Source of the DNA: Nevskia sp.
GTDB lineage: Bacteria > Pseudomonadota > Gammaproteobacteria > Nevskiales > Nevskiaceae
Length of the DNA: 64,000 nucleotides
Reading direction: 5' to 3'
Assembly (NCBI GenBank): GCA_023229645.1
Contig: JALNYU010000012.1
Location: 62,001-126,000, forward strand
Shown: piece after piece, positions 8,114 through 15,817 of the stretch
Numbering within the stretch: the first letter of the stretch is position 1
Layout: the number at the start of each line of letters is the position of its first letter
Position numbers and translations under genes: made by a program
Notes under the pieces: model-generated
Database searches by the model: none
What the model was told of the DNA's origin: nothing
The model's input: only the letters and a program-made list of their open reading frames with translations

Positions 8114-10458
8114 TTGAATATATCTTTCAACCATTGCAATGGCGAAGATTCTCGCGCATTCGCGCAGTCGGCGTACGCCTCAGGGACCGTGCCGACGATG
8201 AACGGAATCGTCAACGCTCCGGCGCAGCCTTCATCAGCCCGCAAGCCGCTCTGTGGATCGATCTGCGCTTCTTCGATATTGGCGGGCAGGGTGAGATCGA
8301 TGCCGCGCGCGGAAATATCGCGCATCAACCGGCCCCAGATCCGCAATGCGCCAGCGGCACCATCCAACCCGACAGGCTTATTGTCGTCCCGCCCAACCCA
8401 GACCACGGCAACTCGATCGGCGCCGAAACCCGCAAACCATGAGTCGCGGTCGTCATCGGTGGTGCCGGTTTTACCGGCAAAGCGCTGGCCTGCTGGCAAA
8501 ACGCTAACGGCCCAACGCGCCGTGCCGAACTCGATAACTTTCTGCATCGCCCAGGTGGTTAAGTAAACTGGGCCTTCGGGCAGCGTTTGTTTGAGCTTGA
8601 AGCTATACCGCGACAGCGGCTCGCCGTCTTTGGTCTGCACTTCTCGAATCGCTAGCAGCGGCGTTAAATAGCCTGATGCGGCCAACGTCGAGTACATTTG
8701 CGCAACATCGAACGGCGCCATATCAATTGCGCCGATGAACATCGACGGCAAGGTCGGCGGATCCTGAAAGCCGGCCGCTTCGATGGTGTCGTGCACGCGC
8801 TCGACGCCAACATCCAACCCGAGTTGGATCGTCGGCAGGTTGTAGCTCTTCGCCAGCGCCGCGTACAGCGGTACCGCCCCATGCAATTGGCGGTCGTAAT
8901 TTTTGGGTGCCCAGTGTTGGCCGTTCGGCATTTTTAGATCGATCGCCGCATCTTGCAGAATACTCTGCAAGTTGTAGCGTTCGGGCTGCTCCAACGCCGT
9001 TAGATAGACGAACGGCTTGGCCAAAGAGCCGATCGGACGCTTGGAATCGAGCGCCCGATTAAAGCCAGGGAAGCGGGTATTCCGGTCGCCGACCATCGCC
9101 AAAACCTCACCGCCTTCAACTGACGTAACAACGCCGGCGGCTTGCAACGTATCGGCGGGTAAACGACGGCTTTTTTCTAAATCGGGCAGATCGGCGACGA
9201 TGCGCGCTTCCAGCGCTTCCTGCGCACGTGGATCAAGTGTTGTAAAAATCCGCAGGCCTTCGCCGTTCAAATCCTCTTCACGGTAAAGCCCTTTTAGCTG
9301 CCGCCGAACGAGATCGATATACGCCGGATAGCGCTCAACGCCGCCGCTGGCGCTCCGCACGACGCCCAGCGGCTGCAATTGCGCCACTTCCAGTTCGTCA
9401 TCGCGGATCAACCCCGCCTCCGCCATCAACTTTAAAACGAGATCGCGGCGCTCCTGCACGCGCTTGGCGTAGCGCCGGGGGTTAAAAACGGTGGGACCTT
9501 TAACAATGCCGACCAGTGTCGCAATCTCTTGCGGCTGCAGTTCATTCAGTGGCTTGTTGAAATAAAACTGGCTGGCCAGGCCGAAGCCGTGAATGGCGCG
9601 GGCGCCGTCCTGCCCCAGCCACACTTCGTTCAAATAGGCTTCGAGAATCTCCGACTTGCTGACGTGGCGCTCTAGCAGCAGCGCCATGAACATTTCGGTA
9701 ATTTTGCGCTTGAAGGTCTGTTCGTTTGATAAAAATAAGTTGCGGATCAATTGCTGCGTCAGCGTGCTCGCGCCCTGCACGGTATGCCCAGCGCGTACGT
9801 TTGCCATCGCTGCGCGCAGAATGCCGCGGAAACTAATGCCGATGTGATGCTCGAAGTTACGATCTTCGACCAGCATCAATGTCGCCGGCAATAGCGGCGG
9901 CACTTCATCGAGTTTGACTAAAATCCGATCTTCACCGCTGTGGCTGGGATACACGCTGCCGATCAGCATCGGATCGAGACGCAGCAGGTCAACCGGCTGG
10001 TCACTTCCCATCGCACGGATATTGGCGAGGCTTTTGCCATCACCGCGGATCGCGATACGCATCTCGCTCTGCGGGCCGTCCCAAAAAGCAAAGGCTCGCG
10101 TGTCGATTTTCAGCTCGTTGCCGCTGGCAACATAGGTGCCGGGGCCGACCAAATCATCGCTGCTGCGATAACCGAGACGATCAAGCTCATGGCGCAGTAC
10201 ATCAACGCTGATCGGCGCCCCTGGATACAACTCCAGCGGTGCAGCATAAACCTGCGCAGGCAAAACCCAGCGCACGCCCGCAAAGCGCACGCGAACCTCG
10301 CCATCCAGCCGAACGAGATAAATCGACAGCGCGGCGATACCAATGCTGAACGCGACGGCGAGGCCAATCAGCAGCCAGCGCAGGAACGGAGACTTAATTC
10401 GGACCATGAGTACGCGGATGGTAGCCGCTTTCGGTGTGGCTCGCCGCGAATCAGGCAT
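8110..10458 (-). CDS. mrcB: Bifunctional penicillin-binding protein 1b
   Basis: Class A PBP of 782 aa that polymerises and cross-links peptidoglycan. It has a short cytoplasmic segment and one N-terminal membrane helix (about residues 27-49). A UB2H-like region follows (about 60-170). The GT51 glycosyltransferase has its catalytic Glu at 198 in VEDRNFEHH, plus QGASTLTQQ. The transpeptidase domain has the SxxK serine at 478 (SLAK), SYN at 538-540 and KTG at 663-665. The UB2H domain and motif spacing identify the PBP1b rather than the PBP1a type. An alternative ATG at 10407 would shorten the cytoplasmic tail by 17 residues; neither start has a clear ribosome site. It is the first gene of a four-gene overlapping run. 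Confidence 0.95.
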   Translation of the reverse strand: MPDSRRATPKAATIRVLMVRIKSPFLRWLLIGLAVAFSIGIAALSIYLVRLDGEVRVRFAGVRWVLPAQVYAAPLELYPGAPISVDVLRHELDRLGYRSSDDLVGPGTYVASGNELKIDTRAFAFWDGPQSEMRIAIRGDGKSLANIRAMGSDQPVDLLRLDPMLIGSVYPSHSGEDRILVKLDEVPPLLPATLMLVEDRNFEHHIGISFRGILRAAMANVRAGHTVQGASTLTQQLIRNLFLSNEQTFKRKITEMFMALLLERHVSKSEILEAYLNEVWLGQDGARAIHGFGLASQFYFNKPLNELQPQEIATLVGIVKGPTVFNPRRYAKRVQERRDLVLKLMAEAGLIRDDELEVAQLQPLGVVRSASGGVERYPAYIDLVRRQLKGLYREEDLNGEGLRIFTTLDPRAQEALEARIVADLPDLEKSRRLPADTLQAAGVVTSVEGGEVLAMVGDRNTRFPGFNRALDSKRPIGSLAKPFVYLTALEQPERYNLQSILQDAAIDLKMPNGQHWAPKNYDRQLHGAVPLYAALAKSYNLPTIQLGLDVGVERVHDTIEAAGFQDPPTLPSMFIGAIDMAPFDVAQMYSTLAASGYLTPLLAIREVQTKDGEPLSRYSFKLKQTLPEGPVYLTTWAMQKVIEFGTARWAVSVLPAGQRFAGKTGTTDDDRDSWFAGFGADRVAVVWVGRDDNKPVGLDGAAGALRIWGRLMRDISARGIDLTLPANIEEAQIDPQSGLRADEGCAGALTIPFIVGTVPEAYADCANARESSPLQWLKDIFK

Positions 10459-10517
10459 AAAAACTGCTGGGCATCGCCGCGTGTAGCGGTAGGCCCGGCG
10501 TTCAATTCATTACGGTG

Positions 10518-11933
10518 TTAAAAGGTCGTCGTTACGCTGAAATAGCCGTAGAGCGTATTGCCGGTATCGGGCGCATTCGGCGCATCATCAAGAAAGCGGC
10601 CATCGAACAACACTGCGCCGCCGGACTCCAACCGCACCCGTTTCGGCACTAACCAGTAACGAACTCGCGTTTCGATTTGATGACCGGCAAAACTACCCGA
10701 ACGGCCCGTATTGTCGCGAACCCCCGTGTTCGAGAAGCTATCCGTGGTCGACTCCAGCCACGCGGCGCGATAGGCCAGCAGCGCGTCCCAACGGGCGTTC
10801 GGCTTTACTTCCAAGCGCGCTTCCGGCGAAACGATATTGGCGCGGCTAAATGGGCCGTAAATGCCGGTAGGACCGAAATCAAAGCGGCGTGCGCCGTAGA
10901 GCGTATCGAATCGGTTAATGCTTTTTGAACCAGCTTTATCGCCACTGGCGAGATCAAACCCCAAGGCTAAACGCGGGCTCCACGGCAGCTTGAGCGTTTC
11001 GCCGATCTGGCCGCGCGCAAAGTAAGCCGACACGTCCCGCCTCGGCGCACTAGCCGAGGTTCCGGTACGGGCATTACCGAATTGATAAGCGCCCTCCACT
11101 TCGTAATCTAGCGCGCCGGCTTTCGGGGCCCGGTACACCCGCGTGCCGGGCGTGTAGAGGTGGCGATTGCGCGTCGGGCGGCCGTTTGCATCGTTTTCTT
11201 CCAGGCCAAAAAGATAAAGCTCCACCGTCGCGGTCGGAATCGCCTTAGGTAAGCTCAAAAAACCACCCCAGAACCGCAAGGCGCTTTTTTCTTGATCGAA
11301 TTCGGTCTGGTTATCGAGTATCGAAGCGCGATCCGCCGGCAAGCGCAGTTGCGGCAGCGTGTAGAGCAACGTCAGTTTTTCGCCATCCGCGCCCTGCCAA
11401 TCTGCATGCGTGCCGGTAAATGCGTTTGGATAGTTGCGGTAATCATTCCGGGCGACAAAGCGCCGAGAACCGAGATCCAGCGTAAAGCGGCCTGCGGTGA
11501 CCTCAGTTTTCGATTTTGCGCCGAATACGTCGCCGAAGTTAAGGCCAACATAGCCCTGCGCGAGTTCAAACGTATTCACCTCGCCGGTGCCAGCCGAGCT
11601 GTTGCGATCATCAAAATACGCTCGCGCGTCGATCAACTCCGCGCCAATTTTAAAAACCTTATTGTGGTATTCAGCCGCAAGGGTTGTCCGCAATACGGTA
11701 ATTTTATCGCTGCTGTCGAGCCCTGGGCGGAACTGCTCGTCCAGCGCCTCGTAGCGCGCACGAAAACTGCCGGATAACGTGAGGTTGGCCGGGTTTCCGA
11801 TTGCAGCTTGCAGCGTAAGCGGTTGCGTCGCCGCTGCGATTGCCGAGGCAGACGCGGCTGCAGCTGCGGCAATCACGCCCGCTTTGCCGATAATTTGAAC
11901 AAATTGCATCATTGCGTAGACCTTTTTATCCAT
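10518..11933 (-). CDS. Outer-membrane porin of the alginate-export (AlgE-like) family
   Basis: A 471-aa outer-membrane beta-barrel. There is an N-terminal signal sequence with an Ala-rich core ending near AIAAATQP. The mature part begins with the strand LTLSGSFRARYEALDEQF. Many alternating amphipathic strands follow, and the protein ends in Phe (SVTTTF), as outer-membrane barrels do. The pattern RYEALDEQFRPG...LRTTLAAEYHN and RFVARNDYRNYPNAFTG is typical of proteins named alginate export family protein; no other alginate genes are present, so that name should not be read as function. It lies 76 bp downstream of modA on the same strand and may be cotranscribed with it. An upstream in-frame start at 11969 and an internal one at 11912 are also possible. 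Confidence 0.8.
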   Translation of the reverse strand: MDKKVYAMMQFVQIIGKAGVIAAAAAASASAIAAATQPLTLQAAIGNPANLTLSGSFRARYEALDEQFRPGLDSSDKITVLRTTLAAEYHNKVFKIGAELIDARAYFDDRNSSAGTGEVNTFELAQGYVGLNFGDVFGAKSKTEVTAGRFTLDLGSRRFVARNDYRNYPNAFTGTHADWQGADGEKLTLLYTLPQLRLPADRASILDNQTEFDQEKSALRFWGGFLSLPKAIPTATVELYLFGLEENDANGRPTRNRHLYTPGTRVYRAPKAGALDYEVEGAYQFGNARTGTSASAPRRDVSAYFARGQIGETLKLPWSPRLALGFDLASGDKAGSKSINRFDTLYGARRFDFGPTGIYGPFSRANIVSPEARLEVKPNARWDALLAYRAAWLESTTDSFSNTGVRDNTGRSGSFAGHQIETRVRYWLVPKRVRLESGGAVLFDGRFLDDAPNAPDTGNTLYGYFSVTTTF

Positions 11934-12009
11934 TGCAAACAGTGAGTCAGCTTCGGTATATCGGTCCAACAGCGATCAACTTGAATGCCGATGTAGCCAG
12001 AGCGCCGAT

Positions 12010-12780
12010 TCAACGCCCAGGACCTGCCGGCAAAACGAATCCGTAGCGATCAAAAACAACCCGCGCAGCGGGCGAGCGCAGAAACGCGATGTAAGCTTTG
12101 GCGAGCGGATTGTCCTGACCGTGGTGGGTGATCACAGCGCCCTGCTCCAACGTCGGATACAGCTGTTCCGGAATCTCGTAATAGCGGCCTAGGCCCGCCG
12201 CACCGGGCGCCTTAACGAACGACAACGCGACGATGCCAGCGTCAACATTGCCGCTACGGACAAACTGAGCGGTCTGGCCAATGTTTTCACCGAATACCAG
12301 CTTGCTTTGAACCGAATCCCAAAGGCCAGCCGCTTGCAGCGCGGCACGCGCAGCACGGCCATACGGCGCGACATCAGGATTGGCGATTGCGACACGGCCC
12401 ACATTCGCCGAGGCAAGTGCGTCTAAACCCTTTTCTACCGCGAGCGTGCTACTCAGCGTCCACAACACGATGTGGCCGGTTGCGTAGCGCGTCAGCGAGG
12501 CCTCGTCGGCCAGCCCGGCTTTAACCAACTCGCGCGGGTAATTCATATCGGCCGATAAAAAAACATCGAACGGCGCGCCATTCTTGATTTGCGCGAAGAA
12601 ACTCCCTGAAGCGCCAGTCGTGGTCTTCAATTCGGCGTCGGGGTACGTTTGGCGAAACGCGGCGCTCAGCGCGTCCAGACAATTCGCGAGGTCTGCCGCA
12701 GCCGCAATCGTCAAAGATTCCGCGGCCATCGCGCCGTGCACCCACAAACCCAACAACAAGGTCGCCCACACTTTTTTCAT
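12010..12780 (-). CDS. modA: Molybdate-type ABC transporter substrate-binding protein
   Basis: Periplasmic oxyanion-binding protein (256 aa). A signal peptide ends at AMA/AES, followed by LTIAAAADLANCLDAL and then SGSFFAQIKNGAPFDVFLSAD, both hallmarks of the ModA family. The start is the ATG at 12780, behind a GGGGG ribosome site; the longer open frame is rejected because the signal peptide begins here. modB and modC, the permease and ATPase that normally follow, are absent; a porin gene follows instead. A ModE-type palindrome lies about 43 bp upstream. Molybdate or tungstate is the expected ligand, but other oxyanions cannot be excluded from sequence. Confidence 0.88.
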   Translation of the reverse strand: MKKVWATLLLGLWVHGAMAAESLTIAAAADLANCLDALSAAFRQTYPDAELKTTTGASGSFFAQIKNGAPFDVFLSADMNYPRELVKAGLADEASLTRYATGHIVLWTLSSTLAVEKGLDALASANVGRVAIANPDVAPYGRAARAALQAAGLWDSVQSKLVFGENIGQTAQFVRSGNVDAGIVALSFVKAPGAAGLGRYYEIPEQLYPTLEQGAVITHHGQDNPLAKAYIAFLRSPAARVVFDRYGFVLPAGPGR

Positions 12781-12822
12781 ATTGCCCCCGAACGGACGCG
12801 CACGCCTGGTGCGTTCAGTATT

Positions 12823-12848
12823 TCGATATATTCTTGAAAATATATCGA
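12823..12848. promoter_or_regulatory. Candidate ModE operator upstream of modA
   Basis: A perfect inverted repeat, TCGATATATT - 6 bp - AATATATCGA, lies 43 bp before the modA ATG. It fits the known ModE pattern CGNTATAT-N8-ATATANCG exactly. A ModE-like regulator is encoded 4 kb away, at 16662-17027. Repression of modA by molybdate-loaded ModE is the usual logic, but the regulator here lacks the molybdate-binding domain. Confidence 0.75.
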
Positions 12849-12932
12849 TGCTTGGCAAGCGGAATTTTCACGTGCCTTGCTGCTTGGGCGCCCAGAACAA
12901 AATCTGCGGGCTTATGAAAGAAATTGCGGGGC

Positions 12933-12966
12933 AAAAAATAACCCGCTGCACGGCACGCAGCGGGTT
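12933..12966 (-). terminator. Rho-independent terminator of the first roadblock gene
   Basis: On the minus strand a perfect 10-bp stem (AACCCGCTGC/GCAGCGGGTT) with a 7-nt loop is followed by ATTTTTT. It lies 80 bp after the stop of the roadblock gene and separates it from modA. Confidence 0.9.
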
Positions 12967-13046
12967 AGCTTGATGCGCAGTCGAGTTGAGTTGCTGCCGA
13001 TATTGGCTCTGCAGCTGCGCCGACTCACACCGCCGACAAAAACCGA

Positions 13047-13406
13047 TTAAAAGTCGACAGACTTTTCGACTTCGGAAACCTTATGCCGTGCCAATGCCAG
13101 GTTCGCGCGCGCGCGATCCAGCACCACGTAAATAAACAGGCCTTGCTTAGTCGCCAGCGGCCGGATGATGTGGTATTGCTTGCCGAGCGTAATCAGCATG
13201 TCTTCAATCGTGTCTTGTAAGCCGAGCGATTTTATTGTCCGCAGCTTAGCTTTCACGACTTCGGAATTACCCGCCGCAGCCAGTTCCAGATTAATGCCGC
13301 CGCCCATCATGCCGAGTGTCATACCGCTCGACGCATCAGCGATCATCGCGCCCAGAGCGCCGTCAATCGACATCAGTTCCTGCAAGCCTTCATTCAATGT
13401 TGCCAT
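13047..13406 (-). CDS. Roadblock/LC7-domain protein (stand-alone)
   Basis: A single-domain roadblock/LC7 protein of 119 aa. This is the fold of MglB-type GTPase-activating partners and other small-GTPase cofactors. The conserved core is ELMSIDGALGAMIADASSGM, followed by a helix and SLGKQYHIIRP-like segments (here TLGKQYHIIRP). The ATG at 13406 sits 9 nt after GGGGGG and is a better start than the TTG at 13421. It has its own terminator and is separated from the other roadblock gene by a 206-bp repeat. Its partner GTPase may be the one at 14312-14842, but that is inference. Confidence 0.85.
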   Translation of the reverse strand: MATLNEGLQELMSIDGALGAMIADASSGMTLGMMGGGINLELAAAGNSEVVKAKLRTIKSLGLQDTIEDMLITLGKQYHIIRPLATKQGLFIYVVLDRARANLALARHKVSEVEKSVDF

Positions 13407-13582
13407 ACTACTGCCCCCCAATATTAGAGATAACTACGTCGATTCAATTGGCATAACGACGCCTTTTATTCGACTCCACTTACGAAATATTCCACACCCA
13501 GTGTCACGTGCCGCCAACATAAAAATTATTAAGCGCGACTCCGCAATCGCCCCTTGCCAAATTCAATTCTTGTTTCAACCTA

Positions 13583-13788
13583 TTATTGATTCGGCCACAA
13601 AATAGTTGAACGAGGTGCTACGCGGCAATTTGAGATTGCACTTTTTCGAGACGGCGTGAGTGGCCGAATTAATAATAAAATCAAATTGCTTTGTTATTGA
13701 TCCGGCCATTTCTCGCTTTCTCGGTAGTGCGGCATCCGGTTTGGCATTGCACTGTCTTTATTCAAGTACTTAATGGCCGGATCAATAA
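13583..13788 (+). repeat. 206-bp two-module inverted-repeat element, copy 1
   Basis: A dimeric palindromic element. Module A (about 13583-13678) is bounded by TTATTGATTCGGCCAC and GTGGCCGAATTAATAATAA. A 15-bp spacer follows. Module B (13694-13788) is bounded by the perfect 17-bp inverted repeat TTATTGATCCGGCCATT / AATGGCCGGATCAATAA. Modules A and B also share internal sequence in the same orientation (GTGC...ATTGCAC), so they look like diverged duplicates. Near-identical copies lie at 16331-16535 (same orientation) and 63011-63216 (inverted). There is no open frame, and no target duplication is visible. The gap 13407-13886 otherwise holds no gene. Confidence 0.95.
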
Positions 13789-13886
13789 ACAGTGACCGTG
13801 TTTACGCCTGTATCTTTGCGTTATCCAGGCATCAATCGATATACATTGTATAAATGTTCCACTAGCCTCGCCATGCCGCACGCGCA

Positions 13887-14315
13887 TTAATGCCCGCGCG
13901 ATGCAACTAAGGCTTGCTCAAATCGCTCCCTCAATTCCTCTGCTAAATTGCCACCGGACCACAGCAAGGCACCGAGCAACGCATCTTTTTTTGCGACGAT
14001 GCTCAAGACTAACCAGTCCGGCAGAAGTGGAATCGAAAAGACCAACATCCGGCCGTTGGTCGATTCAACGATGACGTGATTACAAACTCCGAGCTGCGCT
14101 TCGCGCGACGTCACTTCGCCCAATGCGAAGAGCGAGCTTGTGACGGCGGACATCCGGTTGGCCAAATCGGTATCGAAGGTCGCTCTTGAAAGCTGCTGGC
14201 CATCGGCGCTAGATAAAACAACGGCATCGACACCGGCTTGCTGGCTGGCGTACGCGGCAAGCGCATTACTGCAAGCTTCAAGCAGCGGTGCGCTGAATAG
14301 AAAATGATCCGTCAT
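13887..14315 (-). CDS. Roadblock/LC7-domain protein of the GTPase island
   Basis: A 142-aa roadblock/LC7 protein. The visible core is an N-terminal helix, then GVDAVVLSSADGQQLSRATF, a helix with MSAVTSSLFALGEVTSREAQ, and strands NHVIVESTNGRMLVFSIP and WLVLSIVAKKDALLGALLW. It is the last gene of a three-gene minus-strand operon. Its start overlaps the GTPase stop by 4 bp (ATGA), so the two are translationally coupled. That is the arrangement expected for a small GTPase and its roadblock regulator, as with MglA/MglB or the CvnB/CvnD pair of Streptomyces conservons. It differs clearly from the stand-alone roadblock protein at 13047-13406. Confidence 0.82.
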   Translation of the reverse strand: MTDHFLFSAPLLEACSNALAAYASQQAGVDAVVLSSADGQQLSRATFDTDLANRMSAVTSSLFALGEVTSREAQLGVCNHVIVESTNGRMLVFSIPLLPDWLVLSIVAKKDALLGALLWSGGNLAEELRERFEQALVASRGH

Positions 14316-14842
14316 CGGGTGTTTTCCACCATGGTCAAAAGGACATCGATCAATAGCAACGCATCTTCTTTACGACGCACATCAACAGCCAACACGGGAT
14401 ACGGCCAACCACGCTGACTTAAGCTGTCAACGTATTGATTAAGGCCAAATGCCGGATTTGAGTCCAACCGTCCAACACCAATTACAAACGGCATATCACG
14501 ATTCAACTCTGCGAATCGCTCTAGATAACGCGTCATGTCCGATATTGGATCGACTTGTGAATGATCAACCAGGACGACGACACCAAGCGCGCCACGGGCC
14601 AAGATGGGCCACATAAATGCGAAGCGATCTTGCCCTGGCGTGCCGTATAAACACAGCTTTTCACCATCGCCAAATCGAATCTCGCCGTAGTCCAGCGCGA
14701 CGGTTGTTTGCGCTTTGCCGTGTAACTCGGTCTGCCGGTTAGCGACCTCGGTCGACATCGGCGCGATTTCGCTCAGCGCCCGAATGGCCGTCGTTTTACC
14801 AGCGCCCATCGTTCCGGCGAACACCACTTTTCGATATTGCAT
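14312..14842 (-). CDS. Small Ras-like GTPase (MglA/CvnD-type)
   Basis: A 176-aa P-loop GTPase. The P-loop GTMGAGKT is at residues 10-17. A switch I segment TTVALDYG is at 47-53, and switch II has the distinctive YGTPGQDRF (66-74), with Pro-Gly-Gln in place of the AGQ of Ras. This is characteristic of the bacterial COG2229-type GTPases found with roadblock proteins. The guanine-specificity motif NKxD is degenerate, reading GRLD at 124-127, so nucleotide specificity may be altered. It lies 3 bp after the upstream gene and overlaps the downstream roadblock gene. It is likely a cytoplasmic molecular switch; the controlled process is unknown. Confidence 0.88.
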   Translation of the reverse strand: MQYRKVVFAGTMGAGKTTAIRALSEIAPMSTEVANRQTELHGKAQTTVALDYGEIRFGDGEKLCLYGTPGQDRFAFMWPILARGALGVVVLVDHSQVDPISDMTRYLERFAELNRDMPFVIGVGRLDSNPAFGLNQYVDSLSQRGWPYPVLAVDVRRKEDALLLIDVLLTMVENTR

Positions 14843-14845
14843 GCC

Positions 14846-15817
14846 TTACGCCAATCCAAGACGACGACGTAAACGGGCGACAAAGCCGCGCGTCTGCTCG
14901 GACACCGGCGCGCTATCGGCTACGGTATTACGTTGTACTGGCACCGGGGTTGTTTGCATCAATCTGCCGCCGAGCGCGCAGGCGTTGAGCCAGGCTGCGA
15001 GGCGCTCTTTAGGAATCCGCGCCTGTGCCTGTATTTCGGCCAAGGTCATCGGTCGCCGTAGCAACGCCGCTGCCAATGGAATGAGATCGCGCAGGTTGCC
15101 ATCCGGCGGAATTTCTACCCACGCCGAAAGTTTCATCGGCCGCGTCGTGTCGATTGCCGCCAGCAACGGCGCATGCGTAACATTCTCCGCGAGTAATAAA
15201 AGCAAACGCATGATCGGATGTTCGCCGTGCGTATCGGTTCCCTCCGCTGCAGACGTTGCGGAGAATGGGCCACCGCCGAGCAACGCGGTAGCAAGTTCCG
15301 GCAATGGCATATGCGGATACCAACGGTTGCGGTCGCCATTAATTGTCGCCAGCGCCCGCTCACCCACCTTGAGCAAGGAAGGCTCAGCGGTGCGCTGTTT
15401 GAGCACACGCGCAAGCACTTCAAATAAACCGTCGGTATCTGCAGCATCGTTCTGCGAATTGATGCCGCCTTCATGCCGAAAACCCTCACCGATACGGTCA
15501 AGAAGGTCGCGCAGACTATTTAAACGCGCAGGCGCCAGCAACTGAAAAGGCGCAGCCTCGCCAGCCACGGTATTCGACGTATAGGCCACCATTAATCGCG
15601 CTGGCGGCGGGCTTTGCCCCGCTTCGTTGACCACGTTGGGGGCATAAAATGCGACGGCGTAGTGCTGCGCGGGTTCGATTTTCCATCGATTCCGAGTTTG
15701 GCTATCGACCATCCGCAACATTGAACGCAACAGCATCTCGTCCCAACGGGACAACCCCCAAAATCCTATCGTGTAGGGCTCATTTACCGGCACCTGCTGC
15801 TGTGAGTGTGCATCCAT
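14846..15817 (-). CDS. Unknown protein, first gene of the roadblock-GTPase island
   Basis: I do not recognise this 323-aa protein as a named family. The N-terminal ~110 residues (YTIGFWGLSRWDEMLLRSML and on) look like a compact alpha/beta domain. The middle is helical. The segment MTLAEIQAQARIPKERLAAWLNACALGGRLM near residues 255-285 has the look of a winged-helix/HTH module, followed by a basic C-terminus. The start is taken as the ATG at 15817 rather than the upstream in-frame ATG at 15880, because the conserved-looking part begins here; the ribosome site is weak. With a GTPase and a roadblock protein downstream, it may play the part of the DUF742 winged-helix protein in conservons. That is inference from gene order. 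Confidence 0.7.
   Translation of the reverse strand: MDAHSQQQVPVNEPYTIGFWGLSRWDEMLLRSMLRMVDSQTRNRWKIEPAQHYAVAFYAPNVVNEAGQSPPPARLMVAYTSNTVAGEAAPFQLLAPARLNSLRDLLDRIGEGFRHEGGINSQNDAADTDGLFEVLARVLKQRTAEPSLLKVGERALATINGDRNRWYPHMPLPELATALLGGGPFSATSAAEGTDTHGEHPIMRLLLLLAENVTHAPLLAAIDTTRPMKLSAWVEIPPDGNLRDLIPLAAALLRRPMTLAEIQAQARIPKERLAAWLNACALGGRLMQTTPVPVQRNTVADSAPVSEQTRGFVARLRRRLGLA

Noticed and set aside
10518..11933. Alginate export function of the porin
   Set aside because: No alginate synthesis genes are present; the family name alone does not support the function.
13829..13856. AT-rich palindrome resembling a ModE site downstream of the second roadblock gene
   Set aside because: The outer CG pairs do not match the ModE pattern and it lies at a gene 3' end.
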